The notes under the pieces: model-generated
Told to the model about the DNA's origin: nothing
The model's input: only the letters and a program-made list of their open reading frames with translations
Databases searched by the model: none
From: Cerioporus squamosus
Taxonomy: Eukaryota > Basidiomycota > Agaricomycetes > Polyporales > Polyporaceae
Assembly: GCA_022592435.1 (NCBI GenBank)
Contig: JABYQS010000075.1
Span: forward strand, 62,001-126,000
DNA: 64,000 nt
Reading direction: 5' to 3'
Shown here: in pieces, positions 34,420-47,306 of the stretch
How the letters are laid out: every line of letters starts with the position of its first letter
How positions within the stretch are numbered: the stretch's first letter is position 1
Position numbers and translations under genes: made by a program

Positions 34420-37400
34420 TCACAAAAAACCAGCCTTCCTCCACGCCGCTACCCATTTCCGAGCCCGTTCGGTATCCAGCACCGGTAAATGAGCCAGCGC
34501 GGGCGACGCTTCTTGAGCTTTCGTAGTATCCAGATAGACGAGTCCCATTGGCTCCCTGTCTTTCGACATGCTTCGTCCTTGGGCTTCATAGAAGGACAAG
34601 AGCCGGAGGGCGGGATTGAGCTTCATCACTTCGACCTCAGCAGCAGACCCATGTTGGACACCGTCCTTCAACGCGGAGAGCCACTGCTCGTATGGAACCA
34701 AGGGGACCCCGAGTTCGTCTGCGATCGGAGACATGATGCTATGCCAGGGAGTTGGGCGAGGATGGACGAGGTGGAGGAACGGTTCCCGTGAATGTCGCAT
34801 TTCTGTGAAGGCCTTTGCTGCCTCGTATGCGGGGAACCAGGTCACTGTCTGTCATGATGGATCCTGTCAACGACGCCAATGTGAAGGTTAAGGGGTACAT
34901 ACTCCTTCGAGGTCCGGCAGGCACTTTTGGAAGAGCGCCGATCTGACAAGAGCGGGGAACCATTCGCGTTCGTTCCAGTATCCCAGCCTGTCCCCAGCGA
35001 CCTGGCCCAAGCGGGTGACGATGGTATGTAGTCCCCGCTCCTTCGACGCATTGCGCAAGACTTGCTCAGTGACCCACTTCGCTTCTGAATAGCCTATCCC
35101 GTATGGCGACTCGGGATCATCTATGGGTACTTCTGGGACGGGGGAAGGCAGCTTGCAGTCTACGCCAAAGCGTGTCAGTCATGCAATATTATAAGCAACG
35201 ACAACATTGAGGACATACTTGTGAAGATGCCAACGGAGCTCACGAAGACCATGGGTGGTGGGGTCGCGTATGGTGAGCCCAGAGCAAGATCGACCAGGTT
35301 TCGTGCACCTTGAATGTCATGCTCGAAGGACGATATGGATAGGTTGAAGTCGACCTTCCATGCTAATCCAGGAGGCGTAGTCAGTATCACCGCATCAACA
35401 TCAGACTAGGGCAGATTCCTCACCATTGTGCATGATGTGCGTTATCGAGCGTTGAATCTGTTCGTTTGGACAGATTTAGAGCAGTTCCCTCATAGCTCAT
35501 GAATGAACTGACCTCCGAGAATGCCGAGGGCTCCAGTCCGAAGCCAGGTTCATGCAGCACAGCTTCGACCATCTTGAACTTCGGCAAGTCCAGCAGAGTC
35601 TCATCCAACCCTCTTGCCCTGAATTGTGCTCGCTGGCGCTCCATGGCCTGCGCATCTCTCCGGTTGAAGGCATATACCGTACACACGCTCTGATCCCTCA
35701 ATAGATGTTCGAGCGTATCGCATCCAAACCCCCAGTAGTCCCGGTGATCAGGATGACGTCCTTTCCCTCCGGACGATCCACCAGGTTTTGAGGACGAGCG
35801 AGGAAATTTGCGGAGTACTTCTCGACGTATGTCCACAGAGCTGCTGGGGTATGAGGAGGGTGCGGGATGTGACCGTTGGTCGAGCTCGCATTTAGCACGC
35901 CAACCAGGGCGTGTGCGAGTGATGAGATGGAGGGATGCACAAAGACCAGGTTCATGGGGAGTTGCTTCGCGGCGTCTTTGTCAGTCTGGCGGATCGCGCG
36001 TAACAGAGTGTTGCGTATCCAGGTAGCTTGAAGACTGCAGGAGAGTCAAATGGGCTTCGAAGCGACGAGGGAAGCGAAGACTACCTGTCTCCCCCGTTGC
36101 GGAAGATGTCCGCGTCGTCAGGGAGAGCACGGTGAAGGGTGCTCTCCACGACCGTGCGTACGAACTCCAGCGTGCTGACTTCATCCCACTGTTCCGGAGG
36201 TGCGACATCGCTCTGAGCACTCTCGTCGACTTCCCTGTATAGAGCCTCAATTTCATTGTGGTACTCTTGCAAGATGATGTTCCTCCGGGGAAGTCCCTTG
36301 ACCGTGAATTGGAAGGGCTTGGACGGCGACGTGACTATTATCATCTAGGACAAGAGTGAGAAGCAGTTGAGAGCCCCTGTAGCAACTGCTAACCTCCTTG
36401 AATATCCGCGAATGCTGCGGTGCGTACTCGTTCACGCGCTCGATGGTAGGCCTATTCCCCGTATCGTGGTGAGAAATGTCCCGCATGGCTAAGGGTTGTC
36501 ACGACGTACCAGATCTTGTTCCTGAAGGCTTCCAGTTTTGCGGTATCCCTCGGGTCGAAGACGTAGTCCTCCGTAGGCTCGATGAGGACCCCGTTCTGGA
36601 ACTTGCCCCGCCCAAACATGACTGAGCACTTCACATGCGGGTCTCCGTTGATGATCTTCTCTATCAATGACTCCAGTGTCACCACGACAGCCCTCTATGC
36701 ACTCAGGGAGGATGTACGAACCTAGAGGAACAGGGTTGGTCTAAGATCAGGGGTCAGTCTGGCATGTCATACCCAGCGACAACTGCGGAGCACACCTTCT
36801 CGCCATTGGACAGGATGATCTGCTCGTCCGCGCGGCCAACAATCTTCCATAGTCCGGACTTGGTCGGGTGAGGCACGACAAGGTCGCTCGTGGCGTATGC
36901 ATCGCGATCCCCGATCTTCGTATTGGGCTTGGGTAGCGGAAGGTCCTTTGGAGACTATCGAGTGCTTTCGCATTAGCGCAATCATTACATGGCAAATGAT
37001 CGTCGAAGTACTCACTAGTACGAATACTTCGTATGTGTCCTTATCGACGGGCCGAAAGACGCACTCTATACTGACCGTCACGGTCCAGTACTCCCAATCC
37101 ATTCCCGGATTCGCTAGAGAGGGCGGTCAGTGGTTGAGTAGCTGATGATTTGGTTGAGGACACGTACGTCGCGCAAAGGTATTGATCAGACCGACTTCCG
37201 TGCTGCCGCGCTTTAAGTCAGGTACGCTCCTATAAGACAATCGGATGGACTTACGCTCCATATACTGTGTAGAGGGACACTCCTTGGCTAGCCAGAGAGT
37301 TCCCAACTTCCGTATTCAGCGCCGCACCGCCAAAGAGCTGCGATGTGCTCAGTCATATGCTCGCACGATTATCAAAGAGAGTGGGACGTACCACTCCACG

Positions 37401-38664
37401 CATCTTCTTCATCAGCGTTACCTTCTCTGGGTCGCGTGCCCACTCCTGGGCAGCGTGCACTCGTTCAACATTCGTGAGGAGATCCGCGCGGTGCAACGCA
37501 ACGTACCTCTATGAACGATGGGACGCACCAGGAGAAGTCTGCACCAGTTGCGATGAGACCTTCCCACACCGCATCCGGAGTAGGCACCTTGGGCGGCGAC
37601 GCTGGTTTGAAGGCGGCTATGATGAAGCCCATGTACGCCTGAAGATGGTTAGACTCGGGATTCGATGTTTTGAGTGCATTGCAAGACTCACTGAAGATGC
37701 GAACATGAACATGCCCAACCCATGGAACATGGGCGTGCCCTGGCACCCCATCATGGCACCCTTCACATCGACACCGCATCGCACTGAGAGCAATGTGAGT
37801 CGATGAGGGTTCCGAGACTAAGCCCAAGAGTGGAAAGAAACATACGAGGTTCTTGCCCCCAAGAGAACAGCTTCTCGTGCGTCCAAGGAAGGGGCTTCGG
37901 ATGACCGGTGGACCCTAGCGTCCGCAATGTCAGTTGTGGCTCGAAGCACAGAAGGTGACTCTCGAGACTCACCGGACGAATGCAGGATGATCCCATGCGC
38001 CTTGACATCGAACTTATCTGGAATCACCACCTCAGCGACAAACGGACTTGCAGGATCCAGCGTGTCGGTGAAGATGTCTTCGAAAATGGGCGCGGAGTGT
38101 TCCGTTATATGAACTCCTGACGCGGCGAGTGTCTGTAGAGCTTCGTCGCCGACTTGGCGCATGAAGGGGTCTGACGAGATGAGGACGTGAGCTGTGTTCG
38201 TGCGCTGGAACATATCAATAAGGGCGGCGGAGGTGTTTCTTGTTGAGACCAGGAAGAGCGTGCATCCGGCCCTCATGACTCCGAGTGCGGTACAAAAGTA
38301 CGTGATTGTGTCTGTGCAATTACCAGTCAGTACGGCGCACGTTCGGACACCGAGCACAGAACACATCACCTATATTAGCGAACAGAGCTACCACCGGCTG
38401 GTTCGAGCTGGCCTCTCGAGCGGAAGTCCCGGCTATGGAGGCCACATATCGTGCCACGCGGTCTATGGCACGGTAGGCAGTGGAGTGCGTGATGTACTCG
38501 AGCTGGTCTCCGTCTTGGTAGATGAAAAGAGGGTAGTCTGGGTTCACTTTGGCGTGCCATTCGTACAGCTGAGCGACGGTGGTGTCTGAACGTGTGCGAA
38601 GCTCATCCGGAGAGCGGAAGTCCGTCCTGATGTGGGCCGGTAGGCGTGCGGGGTCCAGCGGCAT
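34420..38664 (-). CDS. NRPS-like adenylate-forming reductase (A-T-R), with a frameshift
   Basis: A multi-exon gene of roughly 1050 codons. The A domain shows LHSSGSTGHPKPLPWTHE (A3 loop, split by an intron), LFGGAALNTEVGNSL, LYTVYG followed by STEVGLINTF (A5), and WKIVGRADEQIILSNGEKTNP (A7/A8). The thiolation domain has DIFRNGGDSLQATWIRN, where Ser carries phosphopantetheine (36.1 kb). The reductase domain has a Rossmann start DVILITGTTGG, VYAFNRRDAQAMERQ, VFVSSVGIF, the catalytic YGIGYSEAK and IVTRLGQVAGD. The gene ends at 34420 with WVAAWRKAGFL. Family knowledge: such enzymes activate a carboxylic acid with ATP and release it as aldehyde or alcohol with NADPH. Within 35729-35733 a five-G run (coding strand) splits TGTTGG from GFGCDTLEHLL; six G would restore the frame, so the R domain is broken as given. 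A second in-frame ATG lies at 38688. Confidence 0.88.
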
Positions 38665-39676
38665 ATCAGGTCTATGTTGAGATCCCAAGTGTGTCTATGT
38701 CTAGATGTTCGAGTCTGACGGAGATGAGCACAGTCTAGGGGACAGAGATAAGGTGCGTCTACTCCCTCACCTGCACTCTCATTGTTATATAGCAGACGTA
38801 TAAACCGTGGTGCTACGTGCGGATGTTCCCATCGGATCAAATACAGCAGAAGGTGTGCTGTGATGAGATTGACCTGCCGTGGGTAACGATTTCAGTGTTA
38901 GTCACCAGCAAGGCTAAGGGGCGACGCATGCTCACTCCATTCATGCTGTGAACACGACCGCCTGCATGGAGCTGGCCCACGTGAGGCTTCAATACATCGC
39001 GTCGGCATTGGCTTCTCTAACGCCAGACGAAGACCATCACCTACGCAATGCAGCTGATACACGGTGGGTTCGTTGAGCCGCGAGGCAGGACTGGTCCTCA
39101 CTTCTGCTTCGGAAGAACGTTTAGCAGCGAGAAGCTTTCATCGGACGATTGCTTGCGCAGCGCCGCCGTAGTGGCAATGGGACGACGTCTGGCCACGCAT
39201 GCCGTCGTGGTATTGACATTGAAGTCATGTGGGATGCAGTTCGATCCGACGACGTTATCGACAGTATCTCGTACCCACGTTGCTGCAGGTACGGAGACCC
39301 ACGGTGTCAGAGCTGGGTTCCAGGCGTTGGATATTGAAATGGTGAACAGATGTGCGCTCACCATTCATCAGGCTTACCACAGTTTGCGATATGGCCGGGC
39401 CGGCTGAGATCGTATCTGTGAACAAGCGGAACAGCGAAGTGGCACCAGGCTCGGGAGTTGCAGTCGCTCCTAAAGCTGAGTTAGCTCCATGGATACCGCA
39501 AGAAAAGAGGACGCTGACCTGCAGACGATCGACGTACTACTCTGACCTACTGGCGTTTCCAAAGCGCAGCAGCCGACTCACGCGCGACACCTATCATCAA
39601 AGTGTAGATTGATACAAAAGGTCCTTAAAACCCATTACCAAGTCATGAATATCATGAGCGTAACCGTCCCCCCATG
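38665..39676. other. Intergenic, 1.01 kb
   Basis: Promoter of the reductase and 3' flank of the membrane protein gene. No convincing gene or repeat. Confidence 0.5.
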
Positions 39677-41271
39677 CTATGCTGAGCCAGTTGACGGAGC
39701 CTCCCGATCCGTCCCTGACAGCACGACCTGCGATTGCGACCGTGAAGGCACCTCGAGTGCCGCCCCCAATCCTTCCGCACACATCTCAGCCACTCCGAAC
39801 TCCATGTGAGGCAACTCGGACTCCGCATCGTCTCCCGCTCTCCCCGTCCGGAGGTCGGAGAATGGCATGCTGATCAGGATAGCAACGCAGACCGATTCCG
39901 CAGGCGGCTCGGATGTCAATGGGGGCTTCAATGTCGAGGAGACTGACACGCGCAGCAGGTCTGCCGACCGCGAATGGCGCTCTGTCTGGGATGGAGGTCG
40001 CGACTGAGTAGTTTCCGCAGGAGCGACCACAGGGAGCAGCGGTTCGCGGCGACTCCTGCGAAGCCATCGCAACCATGGGAAGCGCGGCTGGGGCAGAGGC
40101 GTAGGTGCAGGCGTGGGTGGAACTGGGATTACGGGCCTTTCTGGTGGATTGAGCCATCTGCATGATACAGGCTAAGGCCCGGGTGAGGAGAAGACGCCGT
40201 CTGTAAGCGCTTGGAAGAAGCATGATAAGTAGAGCGACGTACCGCCAATTCATCCCAATTCACGAGGATCCCGCTTCCAACCCTTTCCCGCTGCTTCTCC
40301 TTCTCCGTCGAAAACTCTCCTTCCTCCGATTGTGCTGCTTTTTCCGTCCCTATGTGCATGTCAAACATTCTCGGTCGTTCCACGACCGGCGCCTTGTCTG
40401 GATCCACATAGGTCCCATTGGCGATGGCTTCCGCAATGGCCGCACGTTGTCGCCGTCGTAAGGCATACGAACGGAAGACGATGGTGGCGGAGACGATGAG
40501 GAGGATGATTAAGGTGGCTGCAGCAGGTATAACTTCAGCAAGTGTCGTAAGCAGACTTTTAGACGGCATGGTCATGGGCGTGGACGTGGACGTGGACGTC
40601 GAATTGGACATGAAGGTTCATTTGCTAGCTCTAGTGGTCGTGTGGCGATGTGCGAGGTAGACGTCAGGAGGTTCGTGCAGGATGGGACAGTGTCGGCGGG
40701 AGTGCGGCAATCGTCCCAAACGCGGAGACGGGGCGCATGGGGTCGAAAGGAGAGGAAACGGAGGGAAAGAGGCAGGGGCGATATGTATAAAGCGACGGGA
40801 GCACCGTAAAGCTTCGATGAGCGCAGTGCGAACAGCTCACGACGAGCTCGAGCGGCCGCAGGCAGTCGAGACTGGTTGTACGACACCGTTGGTCGCCCAA
40901 CCTTGGCCACCTGATTCGTCCCAAGGGTCCCACCAAACCCTGCGGGTCGTCCATGTCCACAGACCAATGCCGGACTAACAGCTCGATGATGAGAGGAAAC
41001 TCACCAAGAAAGGTATACACTGCGGACAGCAAAGTTGTCTCAGCAACGGCACCTCGCAATCACTTGAGCGCAGACAGCAGTCAAGGGAGCTCGACGTACA
41101 GTAAAGGGAAGCTGATGACGTCAGCTCCGGTCCAGTGCCGGTAGGAAAGTCGTTCTGATTGCTTCCAGAGGGCGTAGGGCGCGGGGGCAAAGAACCAGAC
41201 TGTCCGGGCGGGGGAGACGACGCGGACGACGAACTAGAGAGCGAAGACATCGTCGAGGACATCGCAGCCAA
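39677..41271 (-). CDS. Single-pass membrane protein of the Agaricomycete 'LYTFLA' family
   Basis: Exons 41271-41100, 41019-41005, 40517-40243 and 40171-39677 give 318 residues. A Ser-rich extracellular N-terminus (MAAMSSTMSSLSS) leads to one helix read across three exons: SASLY | LYTFL | ATLIILLIVSATIVFRS, then the basic stop-transfer YALRRRQRAAI. The cytosolic tail has EEAI-like AEAIANGTYV, VNWDELAPVS, a Pro-rich part, and near the end VCVAILISMP and PHMEFGVAEM. I remember this order from many Agaricomycete proteins; their function is unknown. Exon 2 is only 15 nt and intron 2 is 487 nt. An ATG at 40611 inside intron 2 could start a shorter product (MSNSTSTSTSTPMTM) that reads straight into exon 3, so two promoters are possible. 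Confidence 0.75.
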
Positions 41272-42570
41272 GAGCCAGGCCTGTTAGAATCGGAAGGGTG
41301 CCAGGGAGACGGGGTGGGGAAGACGATCCAGGATGCATACCCAGCGCTGAAATGGGAAATGCGAGAGCCGCTACTCGCCCTAACTTGAGCCACGGCGCGG
41401 CCGGTGGACGTTGCAACGCCCGTGTCCTGTGTCCGCGGTGTTGGAGACTATGGGACCCGGCCACCGCATATAGTGCCGCAGCAGTGAGTGGCAGACACGC
41501 CGTGGGGCCCTGGCAGCGTCGCAATGTTGTCGATCAGGAGGGTGGGAGGATTGAGACGACTGCGGGAGCTTCTCGAGGGCGAATCCACGGGAGCCGCTTG
41601 CTGGTGAGAGAGGACCCACGCAGGGGTGCTTCCAGCTGCCTGCGCAGACGGCGAACGGGGGCCAGAATAAAACATGAGAGAGCGTACTCTGGACGGGGGC
41701 AATAAGACGGTCAGCAGGTGCCCGGGAAGGCCTTCCCTGCGCGATTCTCAGTGCAACCGTCGGCAAAGACTCCGACGTTCGTACGCTCGAGCGACAGATT
41801 CGAGACCTAACGGGCCTGACGTGAGTCTCAGGGAGTCGTCAGTCGGCGCCAGGGTCAAATAGGTTCCCTACTAGGCTCTAGGAGCTCGAGACGCTGCCAC
41901 ACAGTGCGCAGTGACATGATGGACGGCGATGTCACTATTTTGACACGTACCTTACAACGCGATATGTCCGTGTCCTCCCACAATTCGTTGAGTCCGACAT
42001 TTGAAGATGTCAGACTTGGATATCCGATGCAGATTGCAACTCCCAGAAGCCATGAAGGGATTATCGTGATGTCGGAGGTCGATATGGCCGAGCCCAGGCT
42101 ACCTAGGCAGCCTCAAGCCAAGGTTGAACTTCTCGGAGCCCGGAAGAGAAGTGTTCACATTATTTGGCAACCGTGCACTGGGAAGAGAGCATGATGGTGG
42201 AAGAAAGGAAAGGAATGATTGTCTTAGGCGCCCACAGTCATCTCGAGTTACACAGTACCTATCGCTCGGCTTCAGCCTGACAAGAATATTGACTGGCATT
42301 AAGTGAAAAGCTGGTCAGACAGTCTCATGATCAGGCTACTACCGACAGGTACAGTGTAGACCCTCCGTCATCGGCGAAGCTGAAGAAGGGAAGGCACGAA
42401 TCGGCGTGATGATACAGGTACTGAAGAATCGACGCGTAGAATACAGGTTCAGGATATCTATTCACAGACAAGCGGCGACAACACGGGGCAACGAATTATG
42501 CGTAGAGTCCCTGGAATGAGAAGAGTACTGGTGCCTACTTTTGGCGCAGCTGGCCAGCTGGGTAACGGGT
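41272..42570. other. Intergenic, 1.3 kb
   Basis: Promoter of the membrane protein and 3' flank of NUDT21. Overlapping frames of 80-135 codons around 41300-41770 on both strands have no motifs and look like GC-rich chance frames. No RNA gene or repeat was recognised. Confidence 0.5.
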
Positions 42571-43610
<1,040 letters not shown>

Positions 43611-43789
43611 GGTCGCGAAGCTTGGCGGTCGGAATCTGGGACGTCGTCGTCGCGCGCGAAGGGCTCGCCCGCGACCCGCTGAGCTCGGAGTGTGACGTCG
43701 GGTGACGCACGTGACGTATTGTGTCACACGAAATTTCTGAGCGTAGTCGCTAGGCGCTGAGCGCGAGCTCGTCGCATCCGACGGCGACC
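43611..43789. promoter_or_regulatory. Bidirectional promoter of NUDT21 and RRP6
   Basis: Only 179 bp separate the two divergent start codons, so core promoters and both 5' UTRs must share or overlap this interval. No unusual motif was identified by eye. Confidence 0.65.
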
Positions 43790-46700
43790 ATGGCCTCGTC
43801 TTCGAGTCTCTCGCCTGCTTCGTTCAACGACTACAATGCTCAGCTGCAAGGGTCCGCGCTGAAGGCTACTCGGGCAGCCGTCTCACTCCCCGCGGACATC
43901 CCATTCCACCGCTCTGTTCACCCGGACTTCGCGCAGGAAGTTGACCGATGTTCCGCAAGAGTGCTTTCGCTCACGAATAAACTTCTGCAATTGTCTTCGA
44001 CGGTCAATGCTTCGGCCCGTGCGCGAGGAAAGGGGAAGGCGCGGTTGGAAGCCGAGGACGATGTTGTGGATAACTTCCATTCGCTTGTAGTGGATGCTAT
44101 GGACACTCTGCTTGAACGCGCCGTGAGTACAACCGACGAGCTTCACTCTAAATATGTATGAACCCCGTTCTAGGACATCGGACTGGATGAGTTTCTTGGT
44201 AATATCAAAGCACCTGCCATAGCGGTGAATCCCGCACCTCTCGCCATAACGCAGAAGGTATGTCGGTGCAATCCTCAGCTATGCTTGGACTCTTTTGTTA
44301 ACCTGCAGAAGAAGAGCAACGTTCCCCAAGGGCGTCTCGACCCCGCACTGCAGCACGCATCGCATCTCGCGAAACCCCAGCTCTCCTTCAAACGGAAAGT
44401 GGATAACAACAATGATACTGCCTGGGTACCTACCCTGCGCCACAAATATAACGCGCAAGTGCCGCTTGGTTACAACTTCATGGAGAGCGACGGAGAGGAA
44501 GCCTCTACCTCGTGAGTTCTGCGCATTCCTCTCATGGTTAAAGTTCTTATCAATATCTGGTGCATAGTCAACACCCCTACCGCTACGAGATCAAGCACAT
44601 TTCCTACCCCGCGCGCATGTTCACGTCTTCGCCCCCAATACCGCCGAAATCATTTGAGGAGACACCTTTTAGCTGGGTTTCGACCGCAGAGGATCTTGCC
44701 ACCATGCTCGACAAACTGCGTGCAGCGAAGGAAATCGCGGTAGACCTCGAGTATCACAACTATCGCTCATTCGGAGGGTTCGTATGTCTCATGCAGATCA
44801 GCACGCGCGAAGAGGACTTCGTGATCGACACGCTCGCACTTCGAGAAGAGCTGGAAGAGCTGAACGAGGTCTTCACGAATCCCAACATCGTCAAGGTATA
44901 TGCATGTTCGCGTTGACTAAGTTTGGAGATGCTGACCTTCCATAGATTTTCCATGGTGCGGAGAGTGATATCGTCTGGTTGCAGCAAGATTTCAATCTCT
45001 ACGTCGTGAACCTATTCGATACCTACCATGCCTCTAAAGTGCTAGGTACGTCGTTCTTCCCCATACCTAACACTTGCTTCATGCCGGACAATAGACTTCC
45101 CCAGGCATGGTCTCGCCACACTCCTTGAGATGTATTGCGATTTCACTGCCGACAAGCGTTATCAGCTGGCCGACTGGCGCATACGGTCGGTACAGATTCT
45201 TGTTCCCGTTCGATCTGCCGCTGACACGATGCCCTCAGTCCATTGCCCGAGGAAATGCTCAAGTATGCTCGTTCGGATACCCACTTCCTGCTCTTCATCT
45301 ACGACAACCTACGCAACGCGCTCCTCGACCGAGCACAGTCCCGAGCGCAGTCGCGTGCTCAGAGCCCGGCCTCGTCCTCGTCCACCCCTGTTCCTGATCC
45401 ATCGATACCGCCCGCACACCTGCTGGTCCGCGAGGTCCTCTCCCGATCAGAAGAGACCGCTCTGCGCGTCTACGAGAAGGAAAGGTACGACGCCGACGGC
45501 GGCATGGGCCCCGGTGGCTGGGACACGCTCGCCCGGAAGTGGAACAAGAGCAACCTTGTGGCAAGCTCGAACGTGCCGGATGCGGGCAGCGCGGCGAGTG
45601 CTCAACGCGCAGTTTACCTTGCCGTTCATGCTTGGCGGGATCGAGTGTCCCGCGAAGAGGACGAGAGCACGAGGTAAGTCGATATATGCGTTCCCTTTGG
45701 GGTGTTTGCGATGCTGACAGTGTCTTGGCATAGATTTGTGCTGCCAAATCACTACCTCTTCTCGCTTGCCGAGCGCACTCCTGCGGACATGGCTGCGTTA
45801 CTTTCGGTGTTCCACCCTGTCCCGCCGGTCATCCGACGTCGTGCCAAGGAACTGCTGGATGCGATACGTGATGCAGTAAAGCAGGCTTTAGGTGCTCCTG
45901 CGAGCTCGAGTGTCACTGATGCTCAGGTTGAGCAAACGCCAGCCGCTATGGCGGTCGATGCGACCGAAACAGTCATGGAAGTGGCGGAAGCAAGCCCTGC
46001 GCAACCATCGCAGTCTTTGTGGGCTACTGGTGAGAGATCACCCTGCAAGCTATTCTCTGCTACGACTAACTCCACCTTCAGTGTCCTCCATAACAGCGAC
46101 CAAGTCCACACTCTTCGGGCCTACCCTGCGTAGTAACGCCACCAATACCCTTCCAATAGCACCGCAGAGCGCGTTGCTGGGCACAGGCTCCAGCTCAGCG
46201 CGGGTATGTGGTATTCGTCAGCCTCTATCACTGACATGGATGCCTGACTCAACCGCGTCAGCAGGATCTTGTGCGGAGCCTCGCTATCAATCGAGCACGT
46301 TTCTTGGAAGCCGCTACCCGCATTCACAGCAAGCTCGTCATCGCACCGGCCGTACCATCAGTTGTTGCGCAGCCGACCCCAAGCGCAGTCGCACAAGCCG
46401 CCAGTGGCGAGGACGACCCGAGTGTGCTCAAGAACGAGGGACAAGCCGAGATTCCGTTTATTTCTGCCTCACAGCGGGCGGCGCCGGTCACGGTCGACGA
46501 CACAATCGTGGTTGTCGGGCAACCCAAGAAGAAGAAACGCAAACGGGCCGCGGAGAAGGAGAAGGCGGACAGCGCCGTGGGTTCCGCCAGCCCGAAGCAG
46601 GAAGTGGAGATGGAGGCGGAGGCGTTTGATTACGCTTCTGTCTCTAACATCCTGGACGACGGATCCGATCACGAAGCGGACGTGCCTAACGCGAAGAAGA

Positions 46701-46870
46701 GGCAAAAGCATAGCAAAGGTGGGTTGTAGACCGGGACTGTCTGTGCGCAGTGCATGTGCTGACTGACGATTGCCGCAGGGTCGAACGCGTCGTTCTATGG
46801 GAACTTCCCTGCTCCGCCTAAGGCGCATAGTCAGCTGAAGAGCGGAAACCAGTCTAGGACCTTCCGATAG
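43790..46870 (+). CDS. RRP6: Nuclear exosome 3'-5' exonuclease RRP6 (EXOSC10)
   Basis: Eleven exons: 43790-44122, 44174-44257, 44309-44511, 44568-44895, 44946-45045, 45095-45185, 45239-45673, 45734-46029, 46082-46203, 46265-46718 and 46779-46870, giving 845 residues. The N-terminal region is the PMC2NT type. The DEDDy exonuclease shows Exo [20 protein letters not shown], Exo [18 protein letters not shown], and Exo [17 protein letters not shown] (Tyr and last Asp). An HRDC-like part follows ([20 protein letters not shown]). The C-terminal tail is Lys-rich (PKKKKRKR, a nuclear localisation signal), then acidic. Family knowledge: Rrp6 trims and degrades nuclear RNAs (rRNA, snoRNA, cryptic transcripts) with the core exosome. 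All acidic active-site residues appear intact. Confidence 0.96.
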
Positions 46871-47306
46871 CTTGTATGTGCGTAGAGCCATGTTTTGTAT
46901 CGCGATGAGCTACGACTGCTCATGTTGTAGTGAGTAACATGCCGATCTTGAGGCGATGTGATGACTTTGGAGTGCTTATGCATCCGATCCTGCAATGCCA
47001 GAGCACCTGGAACCTAGTGAATACGGGCGGCGCCTGCCAGGGTGTGGTGGGAATAGGTGACCATCTTTGAGAACATCCAACCCCCATGACCAGCGGCCGT
47101 CATAAACGTGCTGACAGCGAGTGGGAGTGAACGTTCGCGCTAGCCGTACTGCGACCGATGGTGTCGATGAATCTGTGTAAGCTGCGTGCGTGCAAGGGGA
47201 TGATGATCTTACCGCGGATATATGCGACCTCGCAGGTGTCCGAACCAAGCGTACCCTCAGCCTCTCCGCTCATCCGCCTACCACCTGATTCTCCGCTTGA
47301 CCAGCC
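46871..47306. other. Intergenic, 436 bp
   Basis: RRP6 3' flank and promoter of the hydrolase at 47307. Nothing else was seen. Confidence 0.55.

Noticed and set aside
40172..40242. Possible frameshift between exons 3 and 4 of the membrane protein
   Set aside because: Using the acceptor ggccttag (ending 40172) rather than atgcag (ending 40158) joins the frame exactly as WDELA|PVS, so no lesion is needed.
40565..40605. GTGGAC hexanucleotide run as a functional repeat
   Set aside because: Only a short microsatellite (about three units), inside intron 2 or an alternative N-terminus; no sign of a larger array.
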